Shown: piece after piece, positions 1 to 5,727 of the stretch
Numbering within the stretch: position 1 is the first letter of the stretch
Layout of the letters: each line of letters opens with the position of its first letter
Assembly (NCBI GenBank): GCA_003456855.1
Contig: DMOO01000029.1
Span: 1 to 8,869, forward strand
Length of the DNA: 8,869 nucleotides
DNA from: Sphaerochaeta sp.
GTDB taxonomy: Bacteria; Spirochaetota; Spirochaetia; Sphaerochaetales; Sphaerochaetaceae
Direction: 5' to 3'
The notes under the pieces: model-generated
Database searches by the model: none
The model's input: the letters and a program-made list of their open reading frames with translations, nothing else
Told to the model about the DNA's origin: nothing
Position numbers and translations under genes: made by a program

Positions 1-603
1 CCAAGGAAGACAATCCTTATCGCAACTGCAAACGCTGGAATGGCAGCTTACTTCTCAAGAGTCAGAAAGGACTGCAGATATGTCAACATGACAGTCGAGT
101 ATCTTCGCGCTGACTCTCTCGAGGGTCTTATCAAGGCAACAGGAAAGGCAAGAATCGCCGGAAAGTATGCTGTGGCATGGGCAGTCTTCGGGCTTGATGA
201 CTTCGGTCTCGCCCCAGCTGACATCACAGCTGCAGAGCCTCTTGCAGAGTCCAGAAAGGTCAAGCTCGGTTGGACATCTCCAAACCTCAGCATGTGGCTC
301 TTCCTGCACCTGAAGCCGCTCAATGTCTACGTCGACAACTCAAGCTCCTTCGATTCAGCTCTCGCCAAGGTCTTCCCTGGCTACGAGCCTACAGCAGAGT
401 ATCTGACCAACGAGGGACAGGATCTCCACCTCAGGCTGTTCTCATCCTTCAGCAAGGCAATCCTGAACTCAAGCGCATACAACAAGATCGCCGAGAAGAA
501 GAACGGAATCATGGCAACAAGCTTCCCGCTTCTTTACCAGGACATCAAGGAGTACTGCGGCGAGGCAGACCTTTCCCACAACCAGAAGCTTCTTGCAAAG
601 TAA
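1..603 (+). CDS. RloB/Toprim-like protein with degenerate active site (5' end missing)
   Basis: The frame is open from base 1, so the gene begins upstream; the ATG at 40 is internal. The visible 200 residues follow the layout I know for RloB-like (Toprim-fold) proteins. There is a beta strand KTILIATANAGMAAYF, then a helix-rich stretch, then AVAWAVFGLDDFGL, then WTSPNLSMWLFLHL, then a helical C-terminus. Typical family members have ILIVCEGEKTEPNYF, VWCVFDRDD and SNPCFELWLLLHF at these three places. The N-terminal acidic motif is lost here (CEGEKTE replaced by ATANAGM) and the first Asp of the DxD-like motif is Gly, while LDD remains. Nuclease activity is therefore doubtful. RloB genes are known next to restriction or ATPase genes, but none is visible here. 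The next gene starts 10 bases downstream, so the two are probably co-transcribed. Codon use matches the synthetase genes downstream, which argues against recent transfer. The family assignment is by eye from motifs and could be wrong. Confidence 0.5.
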   Translation, partial: PRKTILIATANAGMAAYFSRVRKDCRYVNMTVEYLRADSLEGLIKATGKARIAGKYAVAWAVFGLDDFGLAPADITAAEPLAESRKVKLGWTSPNLSMWLFLHLKPLNVYVDNSSSFDSALAKVFPGYEPTAEYLTNEGQDLHLRLFSSFSKAILNSSAYNKIAEKKNGIMATSFPLLYQDIKEYCGEADLSHNQKLLAK

Positions 604-613
604 GAGCGGCTGA

Positions 614-1513
614 ATGAACGGGCTATTACTGCTCACAGTAACGGTTTCGATGTGTGTGTCCTGCATGGCTCTGGCCTTGGCCATAGCCTCCAGGATGATA
701 CATAAGACAGCCTGGATGGGGAGATACCTCGTCTTCCAGAGCTGTCTTATCGGAACCTTATTTGTGTTTCTGGGATCGAAACTCTCACTGATCTTCATGC
801 CGGAGAACGTGTATGCGGTGTTCAAGTTCATTTTCAACACCGTTACATTGGCCGCTTTGTCTTTCGTGATAGTTTTTCTGCCGTACTTCCTGAGCTGGGT
901 AATAGCAAAGCCGTGGAGAAAGATACAGACCGTCAGGTTCTATCCTCTGGCCATGGTCTACTTCGGAATAGGGCTTGCTTCTCTGATAGTGGATAATGCA
1001 ACGTTCGATTTCTGGGCCCACCTAGGCCAGACGATAATCTTCCTTGGTGTGTATATATACTGCTTGGTCACCCTTTGGGTGAACCTATCCAACATTGAGG
1101 ATAAGTCGTCAAGGGGAGTGGCGCTTTCGATAAACATCGTCAGCCTGTCGCTCATCCCACTTTCGATACTGTCTCTGTTCTTCAAGACGGTGTCGGATTT
1201 CAGCTATCCGATCTACGTGCTTGCTTTCTCCATCATCATTGTCGTCTACAACTACATCAGGTTCGGAGAGGACAAGAGGGATGAAGCCCAGCCAGCACTC
1301 AGCCTGGAGAGCCTTTCAAAGTACAGGATCTCCGAGCGCGAGTTCACAGTCATCCAGCTCATCTGCGAGGGCCTTACAAACAAGGAGATCGCACAGGAGC
1401 TGTCAATATCAGTCAACACGGTCAACAACCATGTTGCGAACATCTTCAGCAAGATGGAGGTCCGTTCCAGGATCGACTTGCTGAGAGCTTTGAAAGAGGG
1501 GCCTTGGGCGTAA
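614..1513 (+). CDS. Membrane-anchored LuxR-family transcriptional regulator (7 TM + HTH)
   Basis: This 299-aa protein has two parts. Residues 1-217 hold seven hydrophobic segments, at about 3-26, 37-60, 68-97, 108-126, 134-158, 168-190 and 197-217. After an acidic linker, residues 239-293 form a textbook LuxR/FixJ helix-turn-helix: ISEREFTVIQLICEGLTNKE, then IAQELSISVNTVNNHVANIF and SKMEVRSRIDLLRAL. No receiver domain or autoinducer domain is present. It therefore looks like a one-component regulator that senses something in or near the membrane and binds DNA from the inner face. Such 7TM-LuxR fusions occur in several bacterial groups; the ligand and targets are unknown. The start follows the RloB-like gene by 10 bases with only a weak GAG-type ribosome site, so translation is probably coupled. 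A hairpin ends the unit at its stop codon. The fold assignment of the HTH is secure; the helix count is by eye. Confidence 0.85.
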   Translation: MNGLLLLTVTVSMCVSCMALALAIASRMIHKTAWMGRYLVFQSCLIGTLFVFLGSKLSLIFMPENVYAVFKFIFNTVTLAALSFVIVFLPYFLSWVIAKPWRKIQTVRFYPLAMVYFGIGLASLIVDNATFDFWAHLGQTIIFLGVYIYCLVTLWVNLSNIEDKSSRGVALSINIVSLSLIPLSILSLFFKTVSDFSYPIYVLAFSIIIVVYNYIRFGEDKRDEAQPALSLESLSKYRISEREFTVIQLICEGLTNKEIAQELSISVNTVNNHVANIFSKMEVRSRIDLLRALKEGPWA

Positions 1514-1530
1514 GCCAAGGCCTTTCCTTT
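1496..1530 (+). terminator. Rho-independent terminator overlapping the stop codon of the LuxR-type gene
   Basis: GCCTTGG (1501-1507) pairs with CCAAGGC (1515-1521) around a 7-base loop that contains the TAA stop codon (1511-1513). The pairing extends outward through 1496-1500 with G-C and G-T pairs. It is followed by the T-rich but interrupted run CTTTCCTTTATT. It would separate the upstream pair of genes from the synthetase operon. Confidence 0.6.
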
Positions 1531-1563
1531 ATTCACTTTGTAGCCTAATAATCATTCAATACA

Positions 1564-1592
1564 TTGAAAGAAACCTCTCTTTGTTGTACAAC
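1564..1592 (+). promoter_or_regulatory. Candidate promoter of the gltX-glyQS-tyrS operon
   Basis: TTGAAA (1564-1569) is one base off the -35 consensus. It is followed after 17 bases by TACAAC (1587-1592), which matches 4 of 6 bases of TATAAT. This would give a start near 1599 and a leader of about 40 nt. Two palindromes sit on it. TTCAAT-AC-ATTGAA (1555-1568) overlaps the -35, and the perfect GTTGTACAAC (1583-1592) overlaps the -10. They could be operators or chance. An alternative -10, TATAAA (1612-1617), has no properly spaced -35. Confidence 0.35.
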
Positions 1593-1629
1593 TAAACAAT
1601 CGTGGGCCAAATATAAAGAATGCCCATGC

Positions 1630-1633
1630 GGAG
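1630..1633 (+). promoter_or_regulatory. Ribosome binding site that decides the gltX start
   Basis: GGAG lies 7 bases before the ATG at 1641. The in-frame ATGs at 1620 and 1626 lie upstream of this site and have no comparable site of their own, so 1641 is the better start. It also gives the expected GluRS N-terminus MEVRVRYAPSPTG. Confidence 0.75.
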
Positions 1634-1640
1634 TAAAGAT

Positions 1641-3116
1641 ATGGAAGTCAGAGTAAGATATGCACCATCCCCAACGGGTCTTCAGCATATTGGCGGAGTC
1701 AGAACCGCACTTTTCAACTACTTTTTCGCCAAGGCAAACGGCGGAAAGTTCATCCTCAGAGTCGAGGACACCGACCGCGAGCGCTACAGTGACGAGTCCC
1801 TCCAGGACCTCTATGACACACTGGAGTGGCTTGGCATCAAATGGGACGAGGGTCCTGTAGTCGGAGGTCCATGTGGACCATACATTCAGAGCGAGCGCTT
1901 TGCAATCTACCAGGAGTACGCAAAGAAACTGGTCGAGATGGGCAAGGCATACTACTGCTACTGCTCAGCGGAGAGACTTGAGGCTCTCAGACAGAAGCAG
2001 ATAGAGGAGAAGAGCCCTATCCAGGGTTACGATGGGCATTGCCGCGACCTCACAGCAGAGCAGAGAGCCGAGCTTGAGGCACAGGGCATCAAGCCTGTCA
2101 TCAGATTCAAGGTCCCGAGAGAGGGAAGCACAACATTCCACGATGTCCTGATGGGTGACATCACCCGTGACAACAAGGACATCAGCCCGGATCCTGTCCT
2201 TCTCAAGTCCGACGGATTCCCGACATACCATCTGGCAAACGTCATCGACGACCACCTCATGGGAGTGACCCACATCATGAGAGCCCAGGAGTGGATTCCA
2301 TCCGGACCGCTGCATGTCCTGCTTTACCAGGCTTTCGGATGGGACGTACCGACATACTGCCACCTTCCTATGGTCATGGGAAACGACGGCCACAAGCTCT
2401 CAAAGCGCCACGGTTCGACAAGTGTCCGTGACTTCAGGGCAAAGGGATACCTTCCAGAGGCTCTTCTGAACTACGTCAGCCTTGTCGGCTGGTCCTATGA
2501 CGGAGAGAAGGAGTTCTTCACCCGCGAGGAGTTGGAGAAGTGCTTCTCTCTTGAGAAGATCAACACCGCTCCTGGCGTCTTCGACTACCAGAAGCTTGAC
2601 TGGTTCAACGCCCAGTACATGAGACGCAAGTCCGACAAGGAGCTTGCAGACCTCCTGATGCCTTATCTGAAGGACGCAGGACTTCTGGACGACAGCGCCT
2701 ACGACCGCCTTCTGGCATTCGTCCCGGGAATCAAGGAGAGAATCACACTTCTGTCCGACATCGTCCCGATGGTCGAGTTCCTCCAGGACAAGGGTGAGCC
2801 TGATGTCTCCATCCTGATTCCGAAGAAGATGGACAAGGCCGGAACGCTGGATTCCCTGAAGCATGTCTACGAGGTCGTCAAGGCAGGACTTGAGGCAGGC
2901 AAGGATGACGAGGCTCTCCAGCAGGACCTCATGGACCTGGCACAGAAGCTCGGCATCAAGAACGCCGGTGTCTTCAATCCACTCAGGACCGCAGTTACAG
3001 GTATGACGGTCAGCCCACCGCCATTCAGCTGTATTCACCTTTTGGGCAACGAAGAATCATACAGACGCATTGAACGCGCAATTAAAGTACTTGAGAGAGA
3101 GGTAGAGAATGTCTGA
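1641..3116 (+). CDS. gltX: Glutamyl-tRNA synthetase
   Basis: This cytoplasmic class I synthetase charges tRNA-Glu with glutamate using ATP. Numbering from the ATG at 1641 gives 491 residues, a normal length for bacterial GluRS. The HIGH signature is APSPTGLQHIGG (residues 8-19), VEDTDRERYSDES follows at 41-53, and the KMSKS signature is KLSKR at 252-256. A CYC pair (106-108) with GYDGHC (129-134) matches the zinc-binding region of E. coli-type GluRS, but the usual His after the last Cys is Asp here, so zinc binding is uncertain. Residues from about 330 form the helical anticodon-binding part, ending with the usual LRTAVTG...PPPF segment. The gene overlaps glyQS by 8 bases, which points to one transcript. 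Whether it is discriminating or also charges tRNA-Gln cannot be told from this window. Upstream ATGs at 1620 and 1626 would add 7 or 5 residues. Confidence 0.97.
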   Translation: MEVRVRYAPSPTGLQHIGGVRTALFNYFFAKANGGKFILRVEDTDRERYSDESLQDLYDTLEWLGIKWDEGPVVGGPCGPYIQSERFAIYQEYAKKLVEMGKAYYCYCSAERLEALRQKQIEEKSPIQGYDGHCRDLTAEQRAELEAQGIKPVIRFKVPREGSTTFHDVLMGDITRDNKDISPDPVLLKSDGFPTYHLANVIDDHLMGVTHIMRAQEWIPSGPLHVLLYQAFGWDVPTYCHLPMVMGNDGHKLSKRHGSTSVRDFRAKGYLPEALLNYVSLVGWSYDGEKEFFTREELEKCFSLEKINTAPGVFDYQKLDWFNAQYMRRKSDKELADLLMPYLKDAGLLDDSAYDRLLAFVPGIKERITLLSDIVPMVEFLQDKGEPDVSILIPKKMDKAGTLDSLKHVYEVVKAGLEAGKDDEALQQDLMDLAQKLGIKNAGVFNPLRTAVTGMTVSPPPFSCIHLLGNEESYRRIERAIKVLEREVENV

Positions 3117-4437
3117 AGTTACAATGGATAAGATCGTATCACTTTGCAGAAGACGTGGATTCATTTTCCAGAGCAGTGAGATTTACGGAGGCCTCAACGG
3201 CGCCTATGACTACGGTCCACTTGGCGTCCAGCTCAAGAACAACATCCGTGACATGTGGTGGAAGGAGATGACTCAGCTCCACGACAACATCGTAGGACTC
3301 GACGCATCAATCCTTATGCACCCAAGGGTATGGGAAGCCAGCGGCCATGTCAGCAACTTCACAGATCCGATGGTTGACTGCAAGCAGTGCAAGAGCCGCT
3401 TCAGAGCCGACCAGATCGACCTTAACGCCCCATGTCCTGTCTGCGGAAGCAGAGGCACCTTCACAACACCAAGGAACTTCAACCTGATGTTCGCAACACA
3501 CATCGGTGCTGACGTCGATGCAGCCTCAACAATCTATCTCAGGCCAGAGACGGCACAGGGCATCTACGTTGATTTCAAGAACATCGTCTCATCCTCACGT
3601 GTAAAGGTTCCTTTTGGAATCGCACAGGTCGGAAAGAGCTTCAGAAACGAGATCACAACCAAGAACTTCATCTTCAGATCCTGCGAGTTCGAGCAGATGG
3701 AGATGCAGTGGTTCTGCAAGCCAGGCACTGACGAGCAGTGGTTCCCGTACTGGAGAGAGCAGAGAATGAACTTCTACGTCAACAAGCTCGGCATCCATCC
3801 GGAGCACCTCAGATGGCATCAGCACGGACCAGATGAGCTGGCCTTCTATGCCAAGGATGCATACGACATCCAGTTCCTGTTCCCGATGGGATGGCAGGAG
3901 CTCGAGGGCGTCCATAGCAGAACAGACTACGATCTGACACAGCACCAGAAGTTCTCAGGCAAGGACATGACCTACCTGGATCCGGAGACGAACGAGAGAT
4001 ACATCGCCTACGTCGTCGAGACCTCAGCAGGTCTTACCAGAAACGTCCTCATGGCCCTCTCCGATGCATACGACGAGGAGCAGGTCGCAGAGGGAGATGT
4101 CAGAACAGTTCTGCACTTCCACCCAAGCATCGCCCCGGTCACAGTCGCAGTTCTTCCTCTTGTCAAAAAGGACGGCCTTGCAGAGTATGCCTCAAAGCTG
4201 GAGCACGAGCTGCGTGACGACTTTGCAACCTACTATGACCAGAGCGGAGCCATCGGCCGCCGTTATCGCCGCCAGGACGAGATCGGAACCCCTTACTGCG
4301 TGACAGTTGACTATGACACACTCAACGACAACACAGTCACACTGAGATTCCGTGACTCGATGGAGCAGGTCAGAGTACCTGTCTCTGAGCTGGTTTCAAC
4401 AATCAAGCAGGCCACCAAGGATTACAAGAGGGTATAA
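3109..4437 (+). CDS. glyQS: Glycyl-tRNA synthetase, single-chain alpha2 type
   Basis: This class II synthetase charges tRNA-Gly. It is the homodimeric type shared with archaea, eukaryotes and some bacteria, not the alpha2beta2 GlyQ/GlyS enzyme; 442 aa fits. It shows the N-terminal YGGLNGAYDYGPLG (residues 26-39), WEASGHV (75-81), and a four-cysteine cluster C91/C94/C109/C112 that is a likely zinc site. Substrate-pocket segment RPETAQGIYVDFKN spans 145-158. Motif 2 runs from FRNE (178-181) to FEQMEMQWF (194-202), and motif 3 contains ETSAGLTRNVL (304-314). The anticodon-binding domain starts at about 340 (APVTVAVLPL). Its ATG lies inside the end of gltX (8-base overlap), and a purine-rich Shine-Dalgarno run GAGAGAGG lies about 6 bases upstream at 3095-3102. 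This supports translational coupling. tyrS follows after 2 bases. Spirochaetes are known to use this enzyme type. Confidence 0.96.
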   Translation: MSEVTMDKIVSLCRRRGFIFQSSEIYGGLNGAYDYGPLGVQLKNNIRDMWWKEMTQLHDNIVGLDASILMHPRVWEASGHVSNFTDPMVDCKQCKSRFRADQIDLNAPCPVCGSRGTFTTPRNFNLMFATHIGADVDAASTIYLRPETAQGIYVDFKNIVSSSRVKVPFGIAQVGKSFRNEITTKNFIFRSCEFEQMEMQWFCKPGTDEQWFPYWREQRMNFYVNKLGIHPEHLRWHQHGPDELAFYAKDAYDIQFLFPMGWQELEGVHSRTDYDLTQHQKFSGKDMTYLDPETNERYIAYVVETSAGLTRNVLMALSDAYDEEQVAEGDVRTVLHFHPSIAPVTVAVLPLVKKDGLAEYASKLEHELRDDFATYYDQSGAIGRRYRRQDEIGTPYCVTVDYDTLNDNTVTLRFRDSMEQVRVPVSELVSTIKQATKDYKRV

Positions 4438-4439
4438 TC

Positions 4440-5672
4440 ATGAACAAAGCGCTACAGGTCCTCTTCGACAGAGGATTCGTAAAGGATTGCACAAATATTG
4501 ATGGTCTTTCAGACCTCATGGACAAGGAACCTGTCACTTTCTACTGCGGAACCGACCCAACAGGTCCGTCCCTGCACGTAGGACACATAGTTCCTTTCTT
4601 CGCCATGCACCATCTGCAGCAGTTCGGCCACAAGCCGCTGGCACTTGTCGGCGGCGGTACGGGTCTGATCGGTGATCCGTCAGGCAAGACCGAGATGAGG
4701 AAGATCCTCCCTGCAGAGACCATCGCCGAGAACGCAGAGAGAATCGCCAAGCAGCTTGCCAAGGTCGTCAACTTCGACGAGGTTCCACCTGCAGGCTACG
4801 GACAGGGCAGAATCGTCAACAACGCCGACTGGCTTGTTGATTTGAACTACATCGAGTTCCTCAGGGACGTAGGAAAATACTTCTCCGTCAACAGGATGCT
4901 GACCTTCGAGGGCGTCAAGCAGCGCCTTGAGAGGGGTCTGTCCTTCATCGAGTTCAACTACCAGCTTCTGCAGTCCTACGACTACCACATGCTGTACTCC
5001 AAGTACAACAACCGCCTCCAGATCGGTGGAGCAGACCAGTGGGGCAACATCGTAGCAGGTATCGACCTGATCCAGAGGATGGGCGGACCGGAGTGCTTCG
5101 GACTGACCTTCAACCTGATCATGCGTGCAGACGGAAAGAAGATGGGCAAGAGCGAGAAGGGAGCTGTCTTCCTTGATCCGGATCTCTACAGCCCGTACGA
5201 CTTCTACCAGTACTGGAGAAACATCGCCGATGCAGACGCAATCAAGTTCATGAAGCTCTTCACCTTCATGGATCTGGACGAGGTCGCCGAGTATGCAGAC
5301 CCGAAGCGCAACATCAACGACGCCAAGGCCAAGCTCGCCTACGAGGTCACCAAGATCATCCATGGCGAAGAGGAGGCCGAGAAGGCTCTGGCCGGCGCAA
5401 AGGCCGCATTCAGCGGAGCAGGGGACCGTTCCAACATGCCAACCGTCGAGATCGAGTTCGGCGAGGGCAAGGGTGTCATCGACCTGTTCTTCGAGGCTGG
5501 ACTTGCCGGAACCAAGAGCGATGTCCGTCGCCTGATCCAGGGTGGTGGCTGCTCGATCGACGACAAGAAGGTCACAGACGTCAAGGCAGTTGTCACAAAG
5601 GACGATGCAACAGACGGCGAGATGATCCTCAGAGCCGGAAAGAAGCACTTCAAGCGCGTCATTGTGAAATGA
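4440..5672 (+). CDS. tyrS: Tyrosyl-tRNA synthetase
   Basis: This class I synthetase charges tRNA-Tyr in the cytoplasm; 410 aa is typical for the bacterial TyrS family. The catalytic domain carries YCGTDPTGPSLHVGH (35-49, HIGH motif HVGH), GGGTGLIGDPSGK (71-83), and the tyrosine-pocket segment YQLLQSYD (174-181). QIGGADQWGNI (194-204) follows, then the KMSKS motif as KMGKS (234-238). The C-terminal S4-like RNA-binding domain occupies about 343-410 (LFFEAGLAGTKSDVRRLIQG, then the beta strands to the end). The start is 2 bases after the glyQS stop, with GAGGG (4428-4432) 7 bases before the ATG. It is the last gene of the operon; a strong hairpin follows 20 bases after its stop. Nothing in the sequence is abnormal for the family. 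Confidence 0.97.
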   Translation: MNKALQVLFDRGFVKDCTNIDGLSDLMDKEPVTFYCGTDPTGPSLHVGHIVPFFAMHHLQQFGHKPLALVGGGTGLIGDPSGKTEMRKILPAETIAENAERIAKQLAKVVNFDEVPPAGYGQGRIVNNADWLVDLNYIEFLRDVGKYFSVNRMLTFEGVKQRLERGLSFIEFNYQLLQSYDYHMLYSKYNNRLQIGGADQWGNIVAGIDLIQRMGGPECFGLTFNLIMRADGKKMGKSEKGAVFLDPDLYSPYDFYQYWRNIADADAIKFMKLFTFMDLDEVAEYADPKRNINDAKAKLAYEVTKIIHGEEEAEKALAGAKAAFSGAGDRSNMPTVEIEFGEGKGVIDLFFEAGLAGTKSDVRRLIQGGGCSIDDKKVTDVKAVVTKDDATDGEMILRAGKKHFKRVIVK

Positions 5673-5692
5673 TTAGAAATTTACTTGAACAA

Positions 5693-5725
5693 AAGAGAAG
5701 CGAGGTCTGAAGCCTCGCTTTTCTT
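5693..5725. terminator. Bidirectional terminator between tyrS and the EAL gene
   Basis: AAGCGAGG (5698-5705) pairs perfectly with CCTCGCTT (5713-5720) around a 7-base loop. The stem extends outward to 13 pairs including one G-T (5693-5705 with 5713-5725). The T-rich right side serves the plus-strand synthetase operon and the A-rich left side serves the minus-strand gene, whose stop codon is at 5728-5730. Confidence 0.85.
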
Positions 5726-5727
5726 GT

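Noticed and set aside
40..42. ATG at 40 as the start of the first gene
   Set aside because: The frame is open from base 1 and the upstream residues (KTILIATANAG) form the first strand expected of the fold, so this Met is internal.
1514..1640. T-box leader upstream of the synthetase operon
   Set aside because: The interval is only about 127 bases, has no recognisable T-box consensus and no terminator/antiterminator pair before gltX.
1620..1640. gltX start at the ATG at 1620
   Set aside because: The Shine-Dalgarno GGAG at 1630-1633 lies inside this extension and is correctly spaced for 1641, which also gives the usual family N-terminus.
2400..3038. 212-aa open frame antisense to gltX
   Set aside because: It lies fully within gltX on the other strand, with the same shadow composition and no recognisable domain.
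4680..5648. 322-aa open frame antisense to tyrS
   Set aside because: It lies wholly opposite a clear tyrS gene, and its Leu/Val/Asp-rich composition is what the reverse of this codon usage gives. It is a shadow.
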